From NCBI GenBank assembly GCA_022266195.1, contig WHVY01000001.1:8246001-8310000 (forward strand): a stretch of DNA of 64,000 nucleotides. The letters run 5' to 3'. This DNA is from Tetranychus cinnabarinus. Its lineage: Eukaryota > Arthropoda > Arachnida > Trombidiformes > Tetranychidae. Numbering within the stretch: the first letter of the stretch is position 1; every line of letters begins with the position of its first letter. Below are positions 23,029 through 33,014 of this stretch, one piece after another. Both the position numbers and the translations under genes were made by a program. The notes below the pieces were generated by a model, which worked only from the letters and a program-made list of their open reading frames with translations, was not told the origin of the DNA and ran no database searches.

Positions 23029-24284
23029 ATGAAATTCTCTTTAATTGTTACTCTTTTTGTTTATTCCGTTAATGCTGTTGATCTACATATACTTTATAAA
23101 GCGACACCATTTACAGATACAGCCGGGAATGAAATCAACGCTTTGAACACAACTAGATATAACAAGTATATATCTGATGATTTGGAGCCACTAACAGATG
23201 AAATTGCTGATACAGTCAACGCTTTGAAACTAAAATGGAAGGTAAATATTATATTTATTCATTTGATGGTAAACCTCAATAATTTATCACATTAGGCAGG
23301 TAAAAACTTCAATGGATCAAGTTCAATCCAAATGGTTAAGCTGATTGCCACTCAAGAGAAAATACCCGATCTCCGAAAAGTTTTTCCAAATTTTGTACAT
23401 AACGAGTATCATCAAATTCGAAGCTTCGATGCTCGTAAAGCTTGGCCTAACTGCACTTCAATTGGTAAAATCTATGACCAAACAAAAGGTTACCCTTCAT
23501 GGATCTACACGGCTGTTGGTACAATTGCTGATCGCCTTTGCATCAAAACTGGTGTTCAGATTGATGTTGAATCTACCGTAGAGAAAATGATTAGATCTAG
23601 TGATATTAGCATTGAATATAACAGTGCGAGTATTAGTCAAGCTCTCAGTTATTGGTCTAAAACTGGAATTTTCACAGCTGAATCAGTGGAAGATTCAATC
23701 TGTTTGCCTCATTCACGAAAATGTCAAAATGGTATCAAACTAATTAAATATTTCAAAGTAACCAATAGTTACTATAAGTTTTCAGCAGACGCTATGAGCG
23801 ATTTAACCGATAATGGACCAATTTCTGCTTACATGCAAGTTTATTCAGATTTTCCCAGCTATCGATCAGGTAAAATTGACATTAATTAATCAAATAAAGT
23901 ATATAAAACTCAGTTTAATATTGAAATTATACTCTTTCCAGGTGTTTATATGCGTACCTCTAAAAAAGTATTGGGAGTGCAAACTGTGAAAATGATCGGT
24001 TACGGAACTGAAAACTTTAGAAATTATTGGTTGGCGGCTGGTTCATGGGGCACTGGATGGGGGGACAAAGGTTAGTTTGTGTTGTCTTTTTATTTTGCTT
24101 AATTGCATAAAATATTGTTCATGATGAGATTCTTTGTATTATAACTGCAGGCTTCTTCAAAATTGAACGACAACAATTCGGTCCTTCTCCTTATGCGATT
24201 TGTACTATGTTAGAGCCCGTAGACGATCTACGAGATGTTCCCAAATCATTTGATTACGATCAACTGTTTTATTTGGCAAAATGA
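23029..24284 (+). CDS. Secreted cathepsin-B-like pseudo-protease, copy E (triad lost)
   Basis: Exons 23029-23241, 23296-23869, 23942-24070 and 24151-24284 encode 349 residues with no disruption. Signal peptide MKFSLIVTLFVYSVNA. Exon 1 is 84 nt longer than in the paralogues because the propeptide core is present twice in tandem (ATPFTDTAGNEINALNTT, then LEPLTDEIADTVNALKLKW). The catalytic site reads Gln133...Ser139 in DQTKGYPSW. His is replaced by Gln276 (GVQTVKMIGYG) and the Asn of NSW by Gly296 (AGSWG), so the whole triad is gone while the fold motifs (FDARKAWPNC, YWL, GTGWGDKG) stay. The occluding loop is absent. An intact frame with a fully destroyed triad argues for a selected non-catalytic role. 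Confidence 0.85.
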
Positions 24285-24305
24285 TGTCTTGGAAGGAAAG
24301 GAAAG

Positions 24306-24350
24306 ACCCAAGAAAAGGTTACCCTTCATGAATCTACACGGCTGTTGATT
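24306..24350 (+). pseudogene. Exon-2 scrap of a cathepsin-B-like gene
   Basis: AAGAAAAGGTTACCCTTCAT followed by GAATCTACACGGCTGTTG matches the active-site segment of exon 2. Like copy G it has TGA where the Trp codon TGG is expected. Only about 45 bp remain. Confidence 0.65.
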
Positions 24351-24570
24351 AAATTATCGTCTTTGACCGATCAAATCAAGGCAAAAAGATAAAGTTGGAA
24401 ACGAAAATGATAAAGATTTTTAATATTCAATATTAGATGAAATGCAAATTATTTTATTTGTTATTCAGTATATTAATAAATGACTATTGCATAAATACAT
24501 TAAACTTGAATAAGATCTTTAAGAACCGCTTTAAGTTATTCATAAATGCAGTAGTTGGGAGACCAGAAGA

Positions 24571-25773
24571 TCATTTAGCCGAGTAAAACAGTTGGCCATG
24601 AACATATGATCTAGGAATATCTTTTTCGTTGTCAACAGGCACTAACGAAGTGGAAATCGGATTTGGTACAAAACCAAGCTGATTTGCATTTCGTAGCAGT
24701 CTCAAGAAACCTGCAGATAGAAAGAAACACATTTGAATTATATTTAATATGTAACGAAGAAAAATAGTGAAACAACCAGAACTAACCTTCTTCACCGCAT
24801 TCAGTTCCCCATGAATTAGTTACAAATAATCGACACCATTTTCAGTTCCCCAACCGATTATTTTTATATTTTGATATCCCACATAGTTTTCAGAATAACG
24901 TCCGTAAACACCTGAGAAGAAAATTTTTGTATTTGTATTCAATGCAGCTTTAGCTGAAATTTTTTGGTCTGCTACTGTAACTAATTGATATCAATTTTAC
25001 CTGATACGTAGCTGAGAAAATCTGCCTTAACTTGAAAGTAAGCAGATACTGGTCCATACAACTTTACGGATTTCATTATTTCACTTTCATAATCAAGGCG
25101 CTCGTTGGTAACTTTAAAATATCTATTTAGTTTGATTTCATTTGGTTGACATTTTTGTGAATAGGGTTAGCAGATTGATTCCTTGACTGATTCAACTGTG
25201 GAGATTCCATTTTTAGCCCAGTATTTCAGTGCTTGACCAATGTTCGCACTGTTATTGAAGCTGTTGGAACCAACATTCGCTTTAGTCATATGTTCGACGG
25301 TAGCTTCAACATCAATCTGAATACCATGTTTGATGCAAAGGCGATCAGCAACTGTACCAACAGCCGTGTAGATCGATGAAGGATAATTGAAGGCCTTTTC
25401 TTTGGTCATAGATCTTACCGATTGAAGTACAGTTGGGCCAAGCTTCACGAGCATCGAAGTTTACGGGAAGTTTAAACGATCCATACTTTCTAATTGGAAA
25501 ACCTTTAGGATAAGACCAATATTTCTCTTGAGTGGGAACCAGAGTATCTAGCTGGACTGAAGTTGATCCATTGAAATTTTTAGCAGCCAAATGTGATTAA
25601 ATATTGAAGTTTACCGTAAAATAAAACAAATTAAATATAACATTTACCTTCCATGTTATGTTCGCAGTGTTAATTGTATACACGATTGTATTTGAAAATG
25701 GTTCCACTTTATAAGATAGATCAACAGCATTAACGGAATATACCAAAAGAGTAACAACTAGAAAGAGTTTCAT
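24571..25773 (-). pseudogene. Full-length decayed cathepsin-B-like pseudogene, copy D
   Basis: All four exons can be traced on the minus strand: 25773-25648, about 25594-25001, 24911-about 24783, and about 24714-24571. The exon-2 acceptor AG is mutated (ATTTGG in place of ATTAGG), the 7-nt active-site insertion of copy C is present, a Leu codon in the SSCLP segment has become TAA, and a deletion in exon 3 breaks the frame after GVDY. Signal peptide MKLFLVVTLLVYSVNA is still readable. It is convergent with copy E and divergent from copy F. Exon 2 is almost identical to copy C. Confidence 0.88.
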
Positions 25774-25873
25774 TATAACAGTTCAAGCTTTCAGTGAATT
25801 AATGCAAATGTAATATTTAACGTTTTCAAATGAAACAACAAGAATTGATGGAAAAGCTCGATGAACATTCTAG

Positions 25874-25990
25874 CCTTATAAAGGAGAAACTGATAATTGT
25901 CAGCAAAAAGAAGTGATTGATAATCAATGTCAATCACTTGAACCCAAAAACACCAGTTTAACCAATTGTCATCTAATATGCCAAATGAAC
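25874..25990 (-). promoter_or_regulatory. Class II promoter block of copy D
   Basis: The same minus-strand arrangement as at 22289-22400: TTATAAGG core, then the GGTGTTTTTG...GGTTAAACTGG block. It is still well conserved although the gene it served is dead. Confidence 0.55.
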
Positions 25991-26479
25991 AATAGATCGT
26001 CTTCATTAAATATTTTACCTAATTGACATCTGAATAGTCGAAAACAGGATCTTATTATTACAGATATTCACCACATGAAACTATCATATGTAACCTACTC
26101 GTTGAAGGCAACTTCGTGCCAAAATCAAAATGTGAATTTGATTTTATGCTGATTATTCTGAGGCGAAAAAATTTTGCAAATGAACTCTTTTTTAGGCTAT
26201 TTAGGCATTTTATAAGAGTTTAAACAACCTTCTTGCGCTATGTCTACAGCTATGAGACTGAAATTTAAATTTCAGCACTGCATATGCATTGGTTCCTAGT
26301 TAACTCAACTGAGGATGAATATTTATCTTATTTATATTTCAACTAGCAAATTATTCGTTAAAAAATATGACTTTCGTTGCAAGAATGGATTAAGAAAAGG
26401 TCGTTAGAATCAAATTTGAAGCTTTCAAAGATACGAAAATATGAAATCTGTTCAGAGTGAATTAATTTGCTGGTGATTT

Positions 26480-26640
26480 TATGACAATTAAATCTTTGTT
26501 GATGATGTTTTCTAGGTCATCATACGATTGCTATGAAGCTGTGAAATTATTAGGTTGAGGTGCAAAGATCACTTCGTGTTCATGATATTTTGTTTCGGAG
26601 CTAAGCCAAGACTCACCAATCTGTGAAGTCTAGCATCGAT
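26480..26640 (-). repeat. Diverged cluster intergenic repeat
   Basis: Shares GGTCATCATACGATTG and TTATTAGGTTGAGGTGCAAA with 30553-30750, and more distantly with 26747-27034. It is part of a repeat family found only next to cathepsin-like copies here. Confidence 0.5.
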
Positions 26641-26746
26641 TAAACTTTAAACGCAAAAGCTCCAAAGATCTACTGTACTGTTCTCTGCATCGCAACCTAA
26701 TAATTTAGCGGCTTCATTGCAATCGTGATGGCCAAGTCCAAGTTCA

Positions 26747-27034
26747 ACATGTCAATGTCAATAGTCAATGTTTTCAATTCGTATTGACAGTTAATATCGC
26801 ATTCAACCTGCTCGTTCAAGGTAACTTTGTGCGTCAATAAAAAGGTGAATTTGATTTTATGACAATTGTATCTGGGTTGATAATGTTCATCAAGCTTGGT
26901 CATCACCTTATTGCTATAATGCCGTGCAATTATTAGGTTGAGGTGCAGAGATAAATCAGAGGCGCGCTGTAAACTTTGGTCATTGTTAATGTAACTGATA
27001 CCCAATTTGAAATTCAAAAGAAAGTCAACTTTAG
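26747..27034 (+). repeat. 285-bp intergenic repeat, copy 1
   Basis: Near-identical to 30218-30503, for example through ATCGCATTCAACCTGCTCGT and ATAATGTTCATCAAGCTTGG. The minus-strand frame across it (106 codons) is open in one copy only by chance, so I call no gene. Confidence 0.8.
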
Positions 27035-27496
27035 CAAGTTGGAATATTTTTGACTTAAACTCATAAATTTAACCTTTATTTTCAAAATAAACTTCTGGCT
27101 CAGTGAATAAAGAGATGAAAAAGCATAATAACGGCTCGAGTCTAGGTATTGAGATATTTTGTTTCTAAAGATTTGGACAAGCGTTTAGCATACATCAATA
27201 TTTGCACTAAATCTGAGACTTTTATTGAATTCGCATTTCGAGGCATTTATGCCGCTTTCGACTGAATCTATCATCAATTCATACCTTAAACCATTCATAT
27301 GCAAAAGCTCCAATGATCTACTGTTCTCTGCATCGTAACCTGATAATTTTGCTTAATAAATTTTGATTTTCGCACAAGTTTACCCAAACGAGGTTAAACA
27401 TGATAGTTTCATTTGATAAGTATCTGGTATAAGATCCTTATGATCCTGTTTCGACTATTCAAATGTCAATTAAGTGAAACATTTGATCAAGATAAT

Positions 27497-27603
27497 CTAT
27501 TGTTAATTATCCATATTTGATGAAAATTGGTTAAACTGGTGTTTTTCTGGTTCAATTGATTGACATTGATTATTTGACAACCATCCAGTTCTCCTTTATA
27601 AAG
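27497..27603 (+). promoter_or_regulatory. Class II promoter block of copy F
   Basis: GGTTAAACTGGTGTTTTTC then GGTTCAATTGATTGACATTG, and TATAAAG at 27597-27603. The distance to the ATG (27784) is longer than in sister genes because the 5' leader has an inserted or duplicated segment. Confidence 0.6.
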
Positions 27604-27783
27604 CGAGAATTTTCATCTAGTTTATTCATCATTTCTTGTAATTTCACTTCGAAAACGTTTAATATTCAATTTGCTTGAATTCACTTGAAGCTGAAACAGT
27701 GCTATTCTTTTGTGATTTATAACAAATTTAATTCAAAGTTATCTCCATTGACACTGAATTGATACTTTGTGAGAACGTTCAAG

Positions 27784-28978
27784 ATGAAACTCTTTTTAAT
27801 TGTTACTCTTTTTGTTTACTCCGTTAATGCTGCCGAGAATAACGTTATACCTAGTGATTTGGAACCATTATCAGATGAAATTATAAAGATAATCAACGCT
27901 GCGAAGTTAACGTGGAAGGTAAATATTGTATTTTATCCAATAACAAATCTCAATGTTTTCGTTATATCATCACATTAGGCAGGTAAAAATTTCAATGGAT
28001 CAAGTTCAGTCCAAATGGATGATTTGGTTTCCACTCAAAAAGATTTCGATTACAATAAAGATGTTCCGGTTAAAGTATACCCAGCGATGAAATTTCCTGT
28101 GAACTTCGATGCCCGTGAAGCTTGGCCTAACTGCACTTCAATCGGTAAGATCTACGACCAAAGAAAAGGTTATCCTTCATGGATCTACACGGCCGTTGGT
28201 ACAATTGCTGACCGCCTTTGCATCAAACATGGTGTTCAGATTGATGTTGAAGCTACCGTCGAGCATATGATCAAATCGAATGTTGGCTGCAACAGTTATA
28301 ATAACAGTGCAAACATTGGCCAAGCATTGAAATATTGAGCTGAAAATGGAATCTTCCCAGTTGAATCAGTTAAGGCGGCAAGTTGCTTACCCTTTTCACA
28401 AGAATGCCAATCAAACGAAATCAAACTAAACAGATATTTTAAAGTTACCAATGAGCTACTTGATACTGAAACCGGTATGATGAACTCCTTGATTTGGGAT
28501 GGTCCGATATCGGCTTACATGGAAGTTGATTCAGATTTACCCAGCTACAAATCAGGTAAAATGAATATTTAGTGAGCAAAAGGCCAAAAGTTATTATCTG
28601 AAGCTTATTTTATAATGAAATTATTTTCTTTTCAGGTGTTTACCGAAGTCTCTCTTTGAACCGTTTGGGAGTTCAAAATATAAAAATCATCGGTTGGGGA
28701 ACTGAAAATGGTGTCAATTATTTCTTGGTAACTAATTCATGGGGAACTGCATGGGGTGAAAAAGGTTAGTTCACTGTCTCTTTTAATATTCCTTCATTGC
28801 ATAAAATAATATTCAAACGTGTTTCTTGATTATTCCAGGTTTCTTCAAATACCGACGAGGAGCACAACAATTAGGTCATGTACCCAATCCGATGACCCCT
28901 TCGTTAGAGCCCGTAGATATTATTCCAGACATTCCCAAATCATATGTTCAAAGTCAACTCTTTATCTTGGCAAAATGA
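27784..28978 (+). pseudogene. Cathepsin-B-like gene with one in-frame TGA, copy F
   Basis: Exons 27784-27918, 27979-28555, 28636-28764 and 28839-28978 join in frame to 326 sense codons plus stop, except for TGA at 28336-28338 (codon 165), where paralogues have TGG in YWAENG. Signal peptide MKLFLIVTLFVYSVNA, propeptide LEPLSDEIIKIINAAKLTWK, Gln106 and Ser112 in DQRKGYPSW. The His position is Gln (GVQNIKIIGWG) and Asn is kept (TNSWG). All splice sites are good. It may be a very young pseudogene, a segregating null allele or an assembly error. A truncated product would still be secreted but lack the C-terminal half. Confidence 0.8.
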
Positions 28979-29337
28979 TCTTTTGGCTTAAGTCTTTAAA
29001 CTATTGCATGATCTATGAATAACTTTATTTTATTTATTTATGCAATAGTAATTGATATTTGAAAAATAAATTAATTGGCATTTTGTCCAATATTGCATAT
29101 TAAAAATTACTTGACTTATTACTCAACTGAATCTTTTTGCTTGCAAACTTGAACCAAAATATAGTTAATCAAAACCTTTTCATTGATTCCTAGTTAGATC
29201 AAATGAGAATAAATTTCAATATCATTATTATGTGTTTCAACTAGCAAATACTGTTATTATTTACGTTGGCTATCTTGATTTTTCAACTTAGAAAGCTTCG
29301 ATCTGTGAGCTTATGTATATCAAGATTATCTCTTTAA

Positions 29338-29470
29338 ACTTGCCGTAAACTTCCCGTAAGCTTGGCCTAACTTCACTTCGATTGATATGATCTATCACCG
29401 AAAAAAGGTTATCTTTCATGGATTTAGGATTCCCCTATACGGCTGCTGGTTCAATCACAGAACGCTTAAC
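29338..29470 (+). pseudogene. Exon-2 scrap of a cathepsin-B-like gene
   Basis: AAGCTTGGCCTAACTTCACT and ACCGAAAAAAGGTTATCTTT match the WPNCTSI to KGYPSW segment, with indels including an inserted piece before TACGGCTGCTGG. No frame remains. Confidence 0.7.
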
Positions 29471-29754
29471 TCATCGCTTTGATCAAAGCTATAGTTTTCA
29501 TCGTTCACCTTATAATGTCTTACACTTTCTAAACCAACATTTTTTTAATTTATTCATCGTTTGATTGCAATTTGAGTAGAATAGAAAGAAATGTTAAATT
29601 CAGAAAAGTTTTTGATCAGCTTGCAAACATTCACCTTTTGAAACTGATTTTCATATCAGTGCAGTTAAGCCAAAGCTTAAGATATTTTTTACTGCCTAAT
29701 GTGATGATATATTGGAAATATTGAGATTCGTTATTAAATATTTAAATATAAGAT

Positions 29755-29900
29755 TCACCTTTCAGATTGTGTTCAAAGTGCTAGCTGCTTTTATAATATC
29801 GGTTCTCCCCTTAAAAAGAAGTGATTGATAATCAATGTCAATCGATTGAACACAAAAACATCAGTTTAACCAATTCTCATCTAATATGCCAACATGAACA
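29755..29900 (-). pseudogene. Exon-1/promoter scrap of a cathepsin-B-like copy
   Basis: On the minus strand the end of exon 1 is recognisable (ACTTTGAACACAATCTGAAAG for the NTTWK end, 29757-29785 region). The class II block follows upstream (about 29838-29900), but the TATA core between them is lost. Confidence 0.55.
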
Positions 29901-30217
29901 ATAGATCGTCTTCATTAAATATTTTACCTAATCGTTGTAGTTGAAAAAAGGATTCAGTGTTACAGAAAGTTATTCCATGAAACTAGCGTATGCCACATTT
30001 TAGGAAATTGTATTTTAAGTTTTCCGTTGAAAAATATGACTTTCGTTGCTAGAAATGGATAAAGAAAAAGTTTCTATCAAATTTTATTAGAAGTTTTCAA
30101 AGAAAATTATGAATTGTGAATATTATCAATATTAATAAATGAAATTTGTTCAGAGTGCTCTCATTTTCTGGTTATTCAATTGCAAGAAGTTGTTTTACAA
30201 GTCAATCTCGACATGTC

Positions 30218-30503
30218 AATGTCAATAAGCATTGTTTTTTATTCGCATTGACAGTTAATATCGCATTCAACCTGCTCGTTCAAGGTAACTTTGTGCGTCA
30301 ATAAAAAGGTGAATTTGATTTTATGACAATTGTATCTGGGTTGATAATGTTCATCAAGCTTGGTCATCACCTTATTGCTATAATGCCGTGCAATTATTAG
30401 GTTGAGGTGCAGAGATCAATCAGAGGTGCGCTGTAAACTTTGGTCATTGTTAATGGAACTGATACCAAATTTGAAATTCAAAAGAAAGTCAACTTTAGCA
30501 AGA
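30218..30503 (+). repeat. 285-bp intergenic repeat, copy 2
   Basis: Near-identical partner of 26747-27034; followed at 30553-30750 by a diverged tandem copy. Confidence 0.8.
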
Positions 30504-30552
30504 AAGAAGAAGGAAGAATAAGAAGGCTTTAATAAGAAGGTGCATTTGACTT

Positions 30553-30750
30553 TATGACAATCAAATCTACGATAATGATATTGATGCAGCTAGGTCATCA
30601 TACGATTGATATTAAGCTAAGTAATTATCAGGTTGAGGTGCAAAGATCACTTGGAGACTCGTTTTCAGTTGCTCTGTGAAAGCGGTGTATACTTTGTTAA
30701 TGGAACTGATATCAAACTTGCAATTTTAAAGCAAATCAACTTTATCAAGT
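30553..30750 (+). repeat. Diverged cluster intergenic repeat
   Basis: Resembles both 26480-26640 (GGTCATCATACGATTG) and the second half of the 285-bp repeat (GGAACTGATA-CAAA). The 84-codon frame starting at 30633 lies in it and is not supported as a gene. Confidence 0.5.
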
Positions 30751-31156
30751 TGGACAATTTTGGACTTTATACATTCCATCAATTATATTATAATATTTTC
30801 TATGCGAATGTATGCCAGAAAAGTTCATGTTCAGGATATTTTGTTTCGAAGCCTACTGTGAAATCCTATCATCTATTCATACTTTAAACCATTCAAATGA
30901 CAAAGCTAAAAGAGCTATTTTTCTCTGCATCGCAACCCAATAATTTCGCGACTTCACAGCAGTCATGTGGTCACCATGAAAAACAATCATCAAAAAGGAT
31001 TATCATTCACCATAAAATCAAATCTTCTTATTGTAGCATAAAGTTACCTTGAACGAACAGGTTACATATGTTTCATGTGATGAATTTGTGCAATGATAAG
31101 ATGCTTGTTTCCGATTATTCAAATGCCAATTAAGTCTAACATTTAATGAAGACGAT

Positions 31157-31267
31157 CTATTGTTTGTTTGGCATATTTGATGAGAATTGGTTAAACTGGT
31201 GTTTTTCTGGTTCAATTGATTGACATTGATTATTTTATTGACAACTATCAGTTTCTCTTTTATAAAG
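31157..31267 (+). promoter_or_regulatory. Orphan class II promoter upstream of copy G
   Basis: Complete class II block with TATAAAG at 31261-31267 and a leader matching copies E/F up to TTCAATTCACT. No class II gene follows; a class I promoter and gene begin about 200 bp further on. Confidence 0.65.
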
Positions 31268-31562
31268 CGAGAATGTTCATCGAGCTTAATCATTATTTCT
31301 TGTTATTTCATTTGAAAACGTTTAATATAACATTTATTCAATTCACTGCTAAATGAAGTTGTTGCAATTTTTCTTAATTGTTTTTCTTTTCAGTTCTCAA
31401 TCAGTTCTTTCGATTAATAGAATTTTTAATAATTCGTTTCTTTTTCTTTTAATTTCATCGATAACCATATATGCAATAATGATAACTACCACCGAATAAT
31501 GATAATCTATTTTTCTGTTATCTTCAAACTCTATTGCTGTTTTATTATTACTCCGATATATA

Positions 31563-31572
31563 CCAAATTTGG
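31563..31572 (+). promoter_or_regulatory. CArG-like box of the class I promoter of copy G
   Basis: CCAAATTTGG, 178 bp before the TATA box, embedded in sequence matching the upstream region of the gene at 11756 (GGAGCATTA-TGGATGAA). Confidence 0.4.
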
Positions 31573-31740
31573 AGCATTATTGGATGAATTATAAATTGAT
31601 CAACGACAACATCAACACAAAATGAAGGTGATTTTCCCCATTCATTCCAAATAAAGATATTTCCATTGTTCATTTACATATTAAGATTATTAAAACACCT
31701 TTAACCGATTGTTAAAATTGCTTGTAAACTGAAAATCATG

Positions 31741-31748
31741 TATAAAAA
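31741..31748 (+). promoter_or_regulatory. TATA box of copy G
   Basis: TATAAAAA followed by CAGAGTCTTTAGCAAGCTCG, the class I core, 87 nt before the ATG. Confidence 0.65.
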
Positions 31749-31827
31749 CAGAGTCTTTAGCAAGCTCGAACATCATTTATTGTTTCAAATCCTGACACTG
31801 AACTGATACTTTGTAGAAACGTTCAAG

Positions 31828-33014
31828 ATGAAACTCTTTTTGATTGCTACTCTTTTTGTTTATTCTCTTAGTGCTCAAGAGTATACATATAGTGATTTGG
31901 AGCCATTAACAGATGAAATTATTGACGCAATCAACGCTTTGAACACAACATGGAACGTAAATCTTACATTTTATTTAATAGCAATCTCAATGTTTTCGTT
32001 ATATCATCACATTAGGCAGGTAAAAATTTCAATGGATCAAGTTCAGTCCGAATGGATGATTTGGTTTCCACTCAAAACGATTTAAATTACACTCAGGATG
32101 CTCAAACTGACGTATACCCAGCGATGAAATTGTCTGTGAACTTCGATGCCCGTGAAGCTTGGCCTAACTGCACTTCAATTGGTAAGATCTATGACCAAAG
32201 AAAAGGTTATCCTTCATGAATCTACACGGCTGTTGGTACAATTGCTGATCGCCTTTGCATCAAAACTGGTGTTCAGATTGATGTTGAAGCTACCGTCGAG
32301 CATATGATCAAATCGAATGTTGGTTCCAACAGTTATAATAACAGTGCAAACATTGGCCAAGCATTGAAATATTGGGCTGAAAATGGAGTCTTCACAGTTG
32401 AATCAGTGAAGGAATCAAGTTGCTTACCATTTTCACAAAAATGTCAACCCAACGAAATCAAACTAAACAGATATTTTGCTGTTACCAATAATTACGTCAA
32501 TGATGAAAATAAAATAATGAGCTCCATAACGCGTGATGGGCCGATATCGGCTTACATGGCAGTTTATTCAGATTTTCTCAGCTACAAATCAGGTAAAATG
32601 AATATTAATCAATAGAAAGGTCAAATTTTTTATCTGAAGCTTAGTTTAATAATGGAATAATTTGCTTTTCAGGTGTTTACAAGCGTCTCAGTGACAGATA
32701 TTTAGGGGTTCAAAATATAAAAATCATCGGTTGGGGAACTGAAAACGGTGTCGATTATTTTTTAGTAGCTAATTCATGGGGAACTGCATGGGGTGAAAAA
32801 GGTTAGTTTAAATTTTCTCTTTATTTTCTTTTATTGCATAAAATATTATTGAAATGTGTTTTTTACTTTTCCAGGTTTCTTCAAGTTCCAACGAGGAACA
32901 CAACAATTAGGTCATGCACCCGTTCCGATGTTCCCTTCGTTAGAGCCCGTTGATATTGTGCAAGACATTCCCAAATCATATGTTCACGGTCAACTGTTCT
33001 ACTTGACTAAATGA
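31828..33014 (+). pseudogene. Cathepsin-B-like gene with one in-frame TGA at the active site, copy G
   Basis: Exons 31828-31956, 32016-32592, 32673-32801 and 32875-33014 join in frame (324 residues) except for TGA at 32217-32219, where all intact paralogues have the Trp codon after the active-site Ser (GYPS-stop). Signal peptide MKLFLIATLFVYSLSA. The His site is Gln (GVQNIKIIGWG) and Asn is kept (ANSWG). The occluding loop is absent, with SSCLPFSQKC leading directly into the YFAVTN segment. Body and 3' end resemble copy F, but the upstream region is class I, as in copies A and B. The same TGA occurs in the scrap at 24306. Unless the TGA is read through, the product is a 110-residue secreted propeptide fragment. 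Confidence 0.8.

Noticed and set aside
26697..27017. 106-codon minus-strand frame in the 285-bp repeat
   Set aside because: Not kept open in the near-identical copy at 30218-30503.
28336..28338. TGA as selenocysteine in copy F
   Set aside because: Paralogues have Trp (TGG) here, not Cys, and the protein is not a redox enzyme; a nonsense change is simpler.
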